This document shows positions 34,707 through 44,865 of a DNA stretch of 64,000 bases, in pieces. Below the pieces are notes generated by a model, which had not been told where the DNA came from, searched no databases, and worked only from the letters and a program-made list of their open reading frames with translations. The DNA is from Pseudoxanthomonas sp. YR558 (lineage in GTDB: Bacteria > Pseudomonadota > Gammaproteobacteria > Xanthomonadales > Xanthomonadaceae), in contig NZ_FPCI01000002.1 in assembly GCF_900116385.1 (NCBI RefSeq), forward strand, positions 124,001-188,000, written 5' to 3'. Made by a program: the position numbers and the translations under genes. Within the stretch, counting starts at the first letter, position 1, and every line of letters begins with the position of its first letter.

Positions 34707-36074
34707 ATGAAGCCACTCCACGTCGTCATCCTCGCCGCCGGCGAAGGCAAGCGCATGAAATCCGCGCTGCCGAAGGTGCTACAGCCCATCGCCGGGCGCC
34801 CGATGCTGGCGCATGTGATCGAGGCGGCGCGCGCGCTGTCGCCGGCCGGCGTGCATGTGGTCTACGGCCATGGCGGCGACCAGGTGCAGGCGGCCTTCAC
34901 CGACCAGCCCGACCTGCACTGGGCGCACCAGGCGCAGCAGTTGGGCACCGGCCACGCCGTCGCGCAGGCGATCCCGGCCATTCCCGACGGCGCGCGGGTG
35001 CTGGTGCTGTACGGCGACGTGCCCTTGACCCGCAGCGAGACGCTGCAGCGCTTGCTCGATGCGCCCGGTCGTCTGGCGGTGCTGGTCGCCGAGCCGGTCG
35101 ATCCCACTGGCTACGGCCGCATCGTCCGCGATGAAGCGGGCCGCGTGGCCGCCATCGTCGAGCACAAGGACGCCGATGAGGAGCAGCGCCGCATCCGCAT
35201 CATCAACACCGGCATCATCGCCGCCGACGGCAGCGCGCTGAAGGGTTGGCTCGCCCGCTTGTCGAACGACAACGCGCAGGGCGAGTACTACCTGACCGAC
35301 GTCTTCGCGATGGCGGCGGATGAATTCACGCCGGCCGAAATGGTGCTCGTCGGCGAGCCTATCGAAGCGGAAGGCGCGAACGATCCCTGGCAGCTGTCGC
35401 AGCTCGAACGCGCCTACCAGCTGCGCGCCGCGCGCGCGCTGTGCGTGCAGGGCGCGCGCCTGGCCGACCCGGCGCGCTTCGACCAGCGCGGCACGGTGAC
35501 GGTGGGGCGCGACGTGCAGATCGACGTGGACGTGGTGCTGGAAGGCAAGATCGAACTGGGCGATGGCGTCGTCATCGGTCCGTTCACGCGCCTGAAGGAT
35601 GTTTCGCTCGCGGCCGGCACGCAGGTGCGCGCGCACTGCGACCTGGAAGGCGTCGCCAGCGAAGGCGCCGCGTTGATCGGCCCTTATGCGCGCCTGCGTC
35701 CCGGCACCGTGCTCGCCGATGGCGTGCACGTGGGCAACTTCGTCGAGACGAAGAACGCGCGCATCGGCGTGGGCAGCAAGGCGAACCACCTGACGTATCT
35801 CGGCGACACCGTCATCGGCACCGGCACCAACATCGGCGCCGGCACCATCACCTGCAACTACGATGGCGTGAACAAGTCCACCACGACGATCGGCGATCGC
35901 GTCTTCGTCGGTTCGAACTCCTCGCTGGTCGCACCGGTGACGCTGGCGGACGGCGCGACGATCGGTGCCGGCTCGGTGATCTCGAAGCATGCCCCGGCCG
36001 ACAAGCTGACCGTCGCGCGTGCGCGGCAGATGACGGTCGAGGGTTGGCAGCGGCCGGTGAAGCAGCCGAAGTAA
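34707..36074 (+). CDS. glmU: bifunctional GlcNAc-1-phosphate uridyltransferase/GlcN-1-phosphate acetyltransferase
   Basis: The 455-residue protein has the N-terminal nucleotidyltransferase ([27 protein letters not shown], then [12 protein letters not shown] and VLYGDVPL). A C-terminal left-handed beta-helix acetyltransferase follows, with hexapeptide repeats ([39 protein letters not shown]). It makes UDP-GlcNAc for peptidoglycan and LPS. ATG 34707 is the start matching the family. glmS lies 8.8 kb downstream on the same strand, separated by the minus-strand export block. Confidence 0.96.
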   Translation: MKPLHVVILAAGEGKRMKSALPKVLQPIAGRPMLAHVIEAARALSPAGVHVVYGHGGDQVQAAFTDQPDLHWAHQAQQLGTGHAVAQAIPAIPDGARVLVLYGDVPLTRSETLQRLLDAPGRLAVLVAEPVDPTGYGRIVRDEAGRVAAIVEHKDADEEQRRIRIINTGIIAADGSALKGWLARLSNDNAQGEYYLTDVFAMAADEFTPAEMVLVGEPIEAEGANDPWQLSQLERAYQLRAARALCVQGARLADPARFDQRGTVTVGRDVQIDVDVVLEGKIELGDGVVIGPFTRLKDVSLAAGTQVRAHCDLEGVASEGAALIGPYARLRPGTVLADGVHVGNFVETKNARIGVGSKANHLTYLGDTVIGTGTNIGAGTITCNYDGVNKSTTTIGDRVFVGSNSSLVAPVTLADGATIGAGSVISKHAPADKLTVARARQMTVEGWQRPVKQPK

Positions 36075-36090
36075 GGCGCGCTTCGCGTCG

Positions 36091-37424
36091 CTACGCCGCC
36101 GGCGCGTCCGGCAACTGGATCGCCACGCACAGGCCGCCGCCATCGCGGTTGTGCAATGACAGGCGGCCACCGTGCGCTTCGATGATCTCGCGCGTCAACG
36201 CCAGGCCCAGGCCGGTGCCGTTGCGTTTGGTGGAATAGAACGGCACCAGCGCGTTCTGCAGCACGGCGTCGTTCATGCCCGTGCCGCGGTCCATCACCTC
36301 GATACGGACCCAGCCGGGCAGGCGGGTGACGCGCACGGACACGCCGTCGGCCGTGGTGCCGGACTCATGCGCGTTCTTCAACAGGTTCAGTAGCGCCTGC
36401 TCGATCTGCGCCAGGTCGATGCGACCGTCGATGTCGGTTTCCTGCATCGACAGTTCGAAGCCGATCTGCCGCTGCAGGCCTTCCAGGAAGGCGCGCCAGT
36501 GCACGGTATGCAACTGCGGTTGGGGCAGCTTGGCGAACCGCGCATAGCCACGGATGAAACCTTCCAGGTGGCGCGCGCGGTCCTCGATGGTGCCGAACAC
36601 TTCTTCCAGGCGCTCGTGCTTGCCGCGGCGGACCAGCTCCGCGCCCGAGTGCGCCAGCGAGGCGACCGGCGCCAGCGAATTGTTGAGCTCGTGGCTGATC
36701 ACGCGGATGACCTTCTTCCAGGTCATCACTTCCTGCCGGCGCAGCTCGTTCGTCAGCAGGCGCAGCAGCAGCAGTTCGTGCGGACGCCCGTTGAGGCGGA
36801 AGTTGCGCCGCGCGAGGTGGTAGACCTGTTCTTCCTCGTCGTCCTCTTCGCTGCCCATGGCGAACAGGCTGTCGCCGCTCCGGGCGAGCGCCTCGCGCAT
36901 CTCCACCGGCGAAGCGGCCACCAACGTGTCGTAGTCCTGGCCTTCCAGCTTCCATCCGCCGTGCAGCAGCTTGCGCGCGGCGACGTTGGCGAAGACCACG
37001 CGGCGAACGCCATCGCCGCCGGGGGCGACCAGCAACATGGCCACCGGGGTGTTCTGCACCATCGTGTCGAGCAGCAGTTCGCGCTGCACCAGGGTCTGCC
37101 GCTGCTCGCGCAGGACCTCGCCCAACGCGCCGTGCGAGCGCACGAGTTCTGCAAGTTCGTCGCTGCCCTGCCAATGGATGCCGAAGTTGTACTCGCCATC
37201 CCGATAGCTGTTGACGCTGCCAGCGAGCGCGCGGAATAACGAGCGCGTGCTGCGCAGGCCGCGGTGGATCGCCCAGGCCGCCAGCGGAAGCACGACCAGC
37301 GCGGACACCAGTACCGCCAGCAGGTCGTCCTGCAGCCAGTGCGACAGCGCGACCGGCAGCACCAGCGCCACCACCAGCAACGGCAGCAGCCAGGACAACA
37401 CGCGGCCGGCGAGCGAACGACGGA

Positions 37425-37428
<4 letters not shown>
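36091..37428 (-). CDS. sensor histidine kinase, NtrY-like
   Basis: This 445-residue membrane kinase has two N-terminal helices (about residues 10-31 and 36-54), a HAMP-like linker and a PAS-like region (TMVQNTPVAMLLV..VVFANVAARKLLHG) with an acidic loop EEDDEEE. The phosphorylation helix is VIRVISHELNNSLAPVASL (His246). The ATPase domain carries ALLNLLKNAHES (N box), MDRGTGMND and GTGLGLALTREIIEAHGG. There is very little periplasmic sequence between the helices, so it may sense a membrane signal. Its start overlaps the end of the regulator gene by 4 bases. It pairs with that sigma-54 activator. Confidence 0.9.
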
Positions 37429-38762
<1,334 letters not shown>

Positions 38763-38765
38763 GCG

Positions 38766-39977
38766 CTATAGCCTAACCGAAGGGCTGCGACTGACGAGGT
38801 GCGGCGGGATGCGGCGGGCCAGGTACGCGGGCCACGCGGCGGCCAACTGCACGGCCAACGCCACCCAAGCGGCGATGGCCACCATCGATCCCAGCGATGG
38901 CGTACTCGCCAGCCACGCCGGCGCGATGCGCGGCAGCAGCCAGCCGCCGCAGGCCAGGCCGAGCAATGCCGCTGCGCAGGCCAGCCACAGGTATTCGAGA
39001 CGCAACCGACGCGCGAGTTGGCGGCCGGTGGCCCCGGCGGCGCGGCGCAGACTGAATTCCTGCGCATGTTCCTGCACCCACCGTTGGCCGCCGAGCATCA
39101 ACAGGCCGAGTGCGGAGACCCACCAGGCGATGCAGGCGCCCACCGACCAGCCTGCACGCAGGCGGGGCGCATGCAGCGACACGTCGCGCAATGCAGCTAT
39201 GTCGACAGGGTCGGCGGCGACGACGTCGGGATGGGCGGCCGACAGGACCGACCGAATGCGCGCTGCCATGTCGTCGGTGGGACCCGTATGGCGCACCAGG
39301 AACTGCGCATCTCCGGCACGTACCATCCGCACCGGCAGCATCATGGCCAGGTCGCGCGCATCGGGCGCACTCGCCGGTGGCGGCAGCCGCTCGATCACGC
39401 CGATGACGCGCAACTGCGCGCCCGGTGCGGTCGACAGGGTGCGGCCGAGCGGGTCGACGTCACCGTACAGGCGCGTGGCCAGCGCGGAGGAAATGACGGC
39501 CGGCCCCGGGCCTGCGTGCAGGTCGTCCTGATCACCGGCATAGTCGCGGAACTCGCCCGGCAGGAAATCGCGTCCACGCACCGTGGCGATGCCCAGCGTC
39601 TTGCTGAAGTGTTCATCGGCGAGGAACACTGACACGACGTTGCGCTCGGCGGGACGCGCCGGCGTCCACGCGTGCACGCTCCACGCGTTGTTCCCATACG
39701 GCACTTGGTTGGCCGCCGTGACGGACAGCACGCCGGGCACGCTGCGCAAGCGATGCAGCACGTCGTCCACGCCCGGATCCGACGCCGGCGTCATCTGCAT
39801 CCACGGCACTAGCATCAGACCAGTGTCGACGATGCCATCCGGCGAGGTGCGCGCGACCTGCAGGTCCGTCAGCGCTTGCCAGGCCTGCAGGCATAGCACC
39901 ACGCCGATCGCCAGTTGCACGGCGATCAACCAGGTGCCCGCATGGTGGCGCCCCAGCAGCAGGAAAGGAGGAGACAT
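38766..39977 (-). CDS. FtsX/MacB-like permease-type membrane protein
   Basis: The 403-residue protein has an N-terminal membrane helix (TWLIAVQLAIGVVLCLQAWQAL), a large periplasmic MacB-type domain (about residues 45-280; includes NQVPYGNNAWSVHAW and LGRTLSTAPGAQLRVIGVIE), then three helices with SLRRAAGATGRQLARRLRLEYLWLA, the FtsX coupling region. It resembles the two permeases upstream but is more diverged and shorter at the N-terminus. It is probably a third subunit of the same exporter, or a regulator-linked accessory. Confidence 0.8.
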   Translation of the reverse strand: MSPPFLLLGRHHAGTWLIAVQLAIGVVLCLQAWQALTDLQVARTSPDGIVDTGLMLVPWMQMTPASDPGVDDVLHRLRSVPGVLSVTAANQVPYGNNAWSVHAWTPARPAERNVVSVFLADEHFSKTLGIATVRGRDFLPGEFRDYAGDQDDLHAGPGPAVISSALATRLYGDVDPLGRTLSTAPGAQLRVIGVIERLPPPASAPDARDLAMMLPVRMVRAGDAQFLVRHTGPTDDMAARIRSVLSAAHPDVVAADPVDIAALRDVSLHAPRLRAGWSVGACIAWWVSALGLLMLGGQRWVQEHAQEFSLRRAAGATGRQLARRLRLEYLWLACAAALLGLACGGWLLPRIAPAWLASTPSLGSMVAIAAWVALAVQLAAAWPAYLARRIPPHLVSRSPSVRL

Positions 39978-40034
39978 GGGAACCCCATCGGGCCGCGCAC
40001 GCCGGTGGGGCGTGCGCGGCAGGGAGCCGAAGGA

Positions 40035-41258
40035 TCAGGCGGTGCGCGTGGCGACCGCAGGCGGCACCGATGCTGCCTTGCGCGCAGGGCCGTACACGGC
40101 CACCTGGCCCAGCAGCCACAGCAGCACGGCACCGACCGGCAGATAGAGCAGCGGCAGGCGCGGCAGTTCGTACTTGCCCATCAGCAACTGGTTGATGCCG
40201 TAGGCCAGGATCATGCCGATGACGATGCCCAGCGTGGCCAGCAGGAAGTTCTCCGTCTGGAAGTAGCGCAGGATCTGGCCTTTGGTCGCGCCCAGCGCAC
40301 GGCGGATGCCGATCTGCTTGGTGCGCTGCTGCACCCAGAAGCTGGCCAGGCCAACGATGCCCAGCGCGGTGACCACCAGCAGCGAGATGATCACGGTGAT
40401 CAACAGCCAGGCCATCGCGCGGTCGCCGCGGTAGTAATCGCTCTTGATGTCGCTGAAGGTGCCGTCGCGCAGCACCAACCGGCGTGCGCTGTTCTTCTCC
40501 AGCGTCGCAAGCGCGGCCTTCAGGACTTCCGTGCGCCGTTCCGGCGTGGTCCGCAGCACGAAGGTCCCCATGGTGAGGTCCTTCGCCGGCAGGATCATCG
40601 TGTAGCCGGCTTCGGCAGGGCCGCCGTTGTCGTTGGTGCGGATCAGCCGGTCCACCACGCCGACCACGCGGTGCGGCACGTTGTCGGCGTTCCACGAAAT
40701 GATGTTCTTGCCGATCGCGCTCTCACCCGGGAACAGCTTGTTCGCCAACTCCCGGCTGAGGATCACCGCAGGCATCATGACCTTCGCGTTCTGCTTGTTG
40801 ATCTCGGTCCAGTTGACGTACTCGTCCGGCGTGAAGTCGCGGCCTTCTGCCAACCGCAGGCCCAGCGTATCGATCACCGCATCGCCCAGATAGACGTTCG
40901 CTTGGGCGGTGGGACGCTCCTGATCCGGCACCAGTTGGATCGAGGTGTTCCACGAGGAGTTGTCGAACGGCACGTGGTTGATGCTGCCGGCGGCTTTCAC
41001 GCCCGCCAGCGCGCGCAGGCTGGCGACGTCCTGCTTCACTAGTGCGTCGGCTTCGGGGTTTTCACCGAGATTGCCCATGCTGATGCGCACGATCTCCTCG
41101 TTGGCCATGCCGGTGGGGCGATCGATGCGCTCCAGCCGCTGGGTGATGAGGAACACCGCGTTGCAGATGATGGCGCACGACAGCGCCACTTCCAGCACGA
41201 TCAGGGCGGCGGCCGTCTTGTGGCGGGCCAGGGTGGAGAGGATGGGGCGGATGTCCAT
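40035..41258 (-). CDS. ABC transporter permease, FtsX/MacB type
   Basis: The 407-residue protein has one N-terminal helix (AALIVLEVALSCAIICNAVFLI), a periplasmic MacB-PCD domain to about residue 270 (AGSINHVPFDNSSWNTS, NADNVPHRVVGVVDRL), then three helices with KQIGIRRALGATKGQILRYFQTENFLLATLGIVIGMILAYG, the typical FtsX cytoplasmic coupling motif. The start is ATG 41258 (MDIRPILSTLARHKT). MacB-like transporters do not pump across the inner membrane; they drive extrusion of substrates from the periplasm. Confidence 0.88.
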   Translation of the reverse strand: MDIRPILSTLARHKTAAALIVLEVALSCAIICNAVFLITQRLERIDRPTGMANEEIVRISMGNLGENPEADALVKQDVASLRALAGVKAAGSINHVPFDNSSWNTSIQLVPDQERPTAQANVYLGDAVIDTLGLRLAEGRDFTPDEYVNWTEINKQNAKVMMPAVILSRELANKLFPGESAIGKNIISWNADNVPHRVVGVVDRLIRTNDNGGPAEAGYTMILPAKDLTMGTFVLRTTPERRTEVLKAALATLEKNSARRLVLRDGTFSDIKSDYYRGDRAMAWLLITVIISLLVVTALGIVGLASFWVQQRTKQIGIRRALGATKGQILRYFQTENFLLATLGIVIGMILAYGINQLLMGKYELPRLPLLYLPVGAVLLWLLGQVAVYGPARKAASVPPAVATRTA

Positions 41259-41281
41259 GACGTGCCTCTTGAATGGATGGG

Positions 41282-42592
41282 TCACTGGCTCTTGAGCTGG
41301 ATGGCGGGCGTCACCTGCATGGCGCGCCACGCGGGCAGCATGCCGGCGAGCAGGCTGGCGATGATCGCCAGCGCGAAAGTGGCCAGCAGCATCTTCAGGT
41401 CCATGTGCGCGAGGTCGGCATAGCCGGCGGGCTGTTGGCGAACGGCCAGCAGGCCCAGCCAGGCGAGCACGAGGCCCAGCAGGCCACCGACCAGCCCGAC
41501 CGTGCCCGCTTCCACCAGGCACTGCGCGAAGATCGCCTTGCGCGTCGCACCCAGCGCTCGCCGCACGCCGATCTGCGAAGCGCGGCCCAGGAACTTCGCC
41601 AGCAGCAAGCCGACGGTGTTGAGCAGGCACACGGCCAGGAAGCCGAACGCCAGCCACACCTGCAGGCGAACATCGGCGGGCACCGCGCCCTGCTTGTCCA
41701 GCCACTGCATCACGTTGTGCAGGTCCACGTTGGCGGGCCGTTCGAAACGACCGGCGGCGCGCTGCTGGTCGGAGTAGTTCTTCAGGTATTGCTTGTAGGC
41801 CTCGACTTTCTCCGGCGTGCCCAGCTCGACCCAGTACTGCAGCCACGAGCACGGCGCGTTCGGGCCCTGCGAGCCCTCTTCTTCCGCGCTGGAATCGCCC
41901 CAGCAGTTCATGTTGCCCTGCGTGCCCATCTTCAGTGCGCGCGAAGTCCAGAACGGCACGAAGAGCTGCTCCACTTCGGTGAAGCGGTCCTGGGTCATAT
42001 CGTAGAACTTCGGTGCCGGACGCCATTCGTCCAGCACGCCGATGATGCGGAACGTCGCGCCTGAGGCCTTGATCTCGCGGCCGACGCTGTTGGCGCCGCC
42101 GAACAGTTTCTCGTTCAGCGCCTTGGAGATGACGGCCACGCGCGCGCGCGATTCGTCGTCGGCCGCCGACCAGCCGTTGCCGTAGCGGAACGGCACCTCG
42201 AACATCGGGAAGAAATCGGCGGTGGTGTAGCGCGAGTCGATGCGGAAGGGTTCGATCCTGCCGTCTTCCGTTTCGATCGAGGACGCGCCGCCGGTCATGA
42301 AGGCTTGCCGATCGCCCTTCTTGTCGCGCAGCATGCGCTCGGCATCGTGGCGGGTGAACTGGTCTTCCGGCTCGTCGCCGGGGGTGAAGCCATTCGCCGA
42401 GCGCGGGTCGATGCGCGGATAGAACAGCTTGTCGCTCTTCTGCGGAATCGGGTCGCCCGACAGCACGTAGAACACGGTCAGCGTGGTCATGCTGGCGCCG
42501 ATGCCGAGTGCGATGGCCAACACCATCAGGAAGGTCAGCGCCTTGTTGCGCTTGAAGCTGCGCAGCGCGAGAGTGAAGTAGTAGCCGAACAT
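41282..42592 (-). CDS. ABC transporter permease, FtsX/MacB type
   Basis: The 436-residue protein starts MFGYYFTLALRSFKRNKALT, typical of MacB-type permeases, with a helix TFLMVLAIALGIGASMTTLTV. A large periplasmic domain follows (VAVISKALNEKLFGGANSVGREIKASGATFRIIGVLDEW), then three helices including QIGVRRALGATRKAIFAQCLVEAGTVGLVGGLLG. It pairs with the next permease to form the membrane part of a heterodimeric exporter. An insertion near residues 220-240 (MNCWGDSSAEEEGSQGPNAPC) contains two Cys that might form a disulfide. Confidence 0.88.
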   Translation of the reverse strand: MFGYYFTLALRSFKRNKALTFLMVLAIALGIGASMTTLTVFYVLSGDPIPQKSDKLFYPRIDPRSANGFTPGDEPEDQFTRHDAERMLRDKKGDRQAFMTGGASSIETEDGRIEPFRIDSRYTTADFFPMFEVPFRYGNGWSAADDESRARVAVISKALNEKLFGGANSVGREIKASGATFRIIGVLDEWRPAPKFYDMTQDRFTEVEQLFVPFWTSRALKMGTQGNMNCWGDSSAEEEGSQGPNAPCSWLQYWVELGTPEKVEAYKQYLKNYSDQQRAAGRFERPANVDLHNVMQWLDKQGAVPADVRLQVWLAFGFLAVCLLNTVGLLLAKFLGRASQIGVRRALGATRKAIFAQCLVEAGTVGLVGGLLGLVLAWLGLLAVRQQPAGYADLAHMDLKMLLATFALAIIASLLAGMLPAWRAMQVTPAIQLKSQ

Positions 42593-42603
42593 GGCAGGTC
42601 TCC

Positions 42604-43326
42604 TCAGGCGGAGGCGTTGGCTTCAGCGGCGTGCGCCGCACGGATCAGCGCAGGCTCCACCGACAGGTCGGTGGCCATGCCGTCCACGATGTGCACGTTG
42701 CGCTGCGCGCGCGCGGCGAGTTCGGGGTCGTGCGTGACCATGATGATCGTGGTGCCCTGGCGGTTGATCTCCTCCAGCAGCTCCATCACGCCGCGCGCCA
42801 TCTGTGAGTCCAGGTTGCCGGTGGGTTCGTCCGCCAGCAGCAGGCGCGGGCTGCCGGCCAGCGCGCGTGCGATCGCCGTGCGCTGCTGCTGGCCGCCCGA
42901 CAGTTCGGCGGGGTAGTGCTTCATGCGCGAGCCCAAGCCCACGCGGGCGAGCGCGTCTTCGATGCGCTGCTTGCGCTCGGCGGCGGGCATGCCGCGGTAG
43001 CGCAGCGGCACGTCGACGTTGTCGAACAGGTTGAGGTCGGGGATCAGGTTGAAGCCCTGGAAGATGAAGCCGATCTTCTGGTTGCGCAGGCGCGAGCGTG
43101 CGTCGTCGCCGAGGTGGCTCACGTCCTGGCCGTCGAGCAGGAACTGACCGCCGGTGAAGGTCTCCAGCAAGCCGGCGATGTTGAGGAAGGTGGTCTTGCC
43201 GGAACCCGACGGGCCGGTGACCGCGACGAACTCGCCCTCGCGGACATGCAGGTCGAGCGAACGCAGCGCATGCGTTTCCACCTGTTCGGTGCGGTAGACC
43301 TTGGCGACTTGGCGCATCTCAAGCAT
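42604..43326 (-). CDS. ABC transporter ATP-binding protein, MacB/LolD type
   Basis: The 240-residue ATPase has Walker A GPSGSGKTTFLN, Q-loop GFIFQGFNLIPDLN, signature LSGGQQQRTAIARAL, Walker B LLLADEPTGNLDS and the switch His in MVTHDPELAARA. The start is ATG 43326 (MLEMRQVAKVYRTEQVETHALRS); the open frame upstream is Ser/Pro/His-rich, not homologous. It powers the two adjacent FtsX-type permeases. Confidence 0.93.
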   Translation of the reverse strand: MLEMRQVAKVYRTEQVETHALRSLDLHVREGEFVAVTGPSGSGKTTFLNIAGLLETFTGGQFLLDGQDVSHLGDDARSRLRNQKIGFIFQGFNLIPDLNLFDNVDVPLRYRGMPAAERKQRIEDALARVGLGSRMKHYPAELSGGQQQRTAIARALAGSPRLLLADEPTGNLDSQMARGVMELLEEINRQGTTIIMVTHDPELAARAQRNVHIVDGMATDLSVEPALIRAAHAAEANASA

Positions 43327-43402
43327 GGCGGGTTCCTTCTTCGGGTTCGGGTGCGGAGGGGATGACGTGGGGGAGGACGCGGGGGAAGGCGGATGATGCG
43401 GA

Positions 43403-44671
43403 TCAGTTGACCGAGACGCGCTCGGCATCGCCGAACAGGTCGCTGCCGGAAACGACGACCTTGTCGCCGGGTTGCAGGCCGCTCAGCACTTCGACATTGC
43501 TCAGGCTGCTGACGCCCAACTGCACCGGGCGACGCACCGCAGAACTGCCGTCCATGACGTAGGCGTAGCGGCCGCCGCTCTGTTCGACGAACGGGCCACG
43601 CTCGACCATCAGCACGTTGCGGCGGGTGTCCATCAGGATGCGCGCGGACAGGCGCTGGTTCTGGCGCAGGCCGGGCGGCTGTTTCTCGGAGAAGCGCAGG
43701 CGGGTGACGACTTCACCGTTCACCACTTCCGGCGACACCGCGGAAATCTCGCCCGGGTACGGCTGGCCGGCGCTGGTCAGCGTGGCCGGCATGCCGATGG
43801 CGAGGTCGCGCGCGAAGCTCTCCGGCACTTTGATCTCGACTTCGAAGACGGACAGGTCGACCACGCTCAGCACCGGCGCGTTGATCGCCACGTTGGAGCG
43901 CTGCACGGCCTGCACCTGGCCGACCTGGCCATCGAACGGCGCGCGCAGGGTCAGTGCATCGACCTGGCGCTGCACTTCGGCCACCACCGCGCGCTGGCGC
44001 TCGGCCAGAAGCTGCTTGTTGCGGGCATCCAGGCCGGCACCCTGGCCCTGCAGGCCGGCGTCCTTGCGGGCGTGGGAAAGGGAGATCTCGGCCTTGCGCA
44101 GGTTGTCCTGGGCCTCCAGCACATCGACCTGCGGCACGGCGCCGCCTTCGAAGCCGCGCTGGTAGCGCTGCAGGGTGCGTTCGGCGGCCTGGCGTTCGAT
44201 CTCCGCCTGGTCCAGCGCCTTCTGCGCGTTGGCGCGGGTGACGCTGGCGTCCAGCGTGGCGCGGCTGGATTCGGCTTCCAGGCCAGCCAGCATGGTCTGT
44301 TCCTGCGCCAGTTTGCTGCGCAGTTCCGGGCTGTCGATCTCGGCCAGGGGCTGGCCCTTGGCGACCTTGTCGCCGGCCACGACCTTCAGGGTGACCACGC
44401 CACCGGCGACGGCGTACAGGGTGGGGCTGTTGGCGGCGATGACGCGGCCGTCGGCGGCGATGTCGCGGACCAGGTCGCCGCGGGTGACTTCGCCGAAACG
44501 CAGGCGGGCCCCGTCCACCGAGGCGGTGCCGGAGAGCCAGCCGCGGGCGGCGAACACGATGCCGGCCAGCAGCAGGGCGCCACCAGCCGCAGGCCACACC
44601 CAACGGCGCCAGGCCGGGCGGGTCTGGGTGGAGCTGAGCACTCGGTCTTGCGCGGAGGTGTCCCGAATCAT
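43403..44671 (-). CDS. HlyD/MacA-type periplasmic adaptor
   Basis: The 422-residue adaptor has one N-terminal helix (PAAGGALLLAGIVFAARGW), split lipoyl motifs (AVAGGVVTLKVVAGDKVAKGQPLAEIDSPEL and LTLRAPFDGQVGQVQAVQRSNV), a long coiled-coil hairpin between them (about residues 95-215) and a beta-barrel with GMPATLTSAGQPYPGEISAV. It should link the ABC permeases to an outer membrane channel; no TolC gene is nearby. It is the first gene of the operon. I chose ATG 44671 (MIRDTSAQDR); ATG 44680 is also possible, and a TTG at 44731 is excluded because it lies upstream of the predicted transcription start. Confidence 0.9.
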   Translation of the reverse strand: MIRDTSAQDRVLSSTQTRPAWRRWVWPAAGGALLLAGIVFAARGWLSGTASVDGARLRFGEVTRGDLVRDIAADGRVIAANSPTLYAVAGGVVTLKVVAGDKVAKGQPLAEIDSPELRSKLAQEQTMLAGLEAESSRATLDASVTRANAQKALDQAEIERQAAERTLQRYQRGFEGGAVPQVDVLEAQDNLRKAEISLSHARKDAGLQGQGAGLDARNKQLLAERQRAVVAEVQRQVDALTLRAPFDGQVGQVQAVQRSNVAINAPVLSVVDLSVFEVEIKVPESFARDLAIGMPATLTSAGQPYPGEISAVSPEVVNGEVVTRLRFSEKQPPGLRQNQRLSARILMDTRRNVLMVERGPFVEQSGGRYAYVMDGSSAVRRPVQLGVSSLSNVEVLSGLQPGDKVVVSGSDLFGDAERVSVN

Positions 44672-44708
44672 CGGTGGCATGCGTTCTTTGGAATGACCTG
44701 CTCGTATC

Positions 44709-44724
44709 AGCAGGATGCGTGCCA
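44709..44724 (-). promoter_or_regulatory. sigma-54 promoter of the exporter operon
   Basis: On the minus strand TGGCACG-CATC-CTGCT matches the -24/-12 consensus with exact 10-base spacing between GG (44723-44722) and GC (44711-44710). Predicted start near 44698, leaving about a 20-30 base leader before the adaptor ATG. Confidence 0.8.
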
Positions 44725-44752
44725 AACGCAAGCGGTTGATTCAAAAGGGGGT

Positions 44753-44833
44753 TGTCCGGCGCAACAGGCTGTCCGGGTGTCCGCGGACACTCGCCGGACA
44801 GGGCCTGTCCAGTGCCGGACACGTAGAATGTCC
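44753..44833. promoter_or_regulatory. array of TGTCC/GGACA half-sites, probable enhancer for the sigma-54 activator
   Basis: Eight half-sites lie in 81 bp. Two are arranged as perfect palindromes: GTGTCCGCGGACAC (44777-44790) and GGACAGG-G-CCTGTCC (44796-44810). A wider GGACA-N7-TGTCC spans 44817-44833, with single TGTCC at 44753 and 44770. They sit 30-110 bases upstream of the -24 element, the usual distance for NtrC-type enhancers, and run into the glmS promoter region. Confidence 0.7.
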
Positions 44834-44865
44834 ACACGACTCATCCAGAAGGAAGGCACAGGCCT

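Noticed and set aside
44672..44731. N-terminal extension of the HlyD-type adaptor to a TTG at 44731
   Set aside because: The extension contains the sigma-54 promoter itself and lies upstream of the predicted transcription start.
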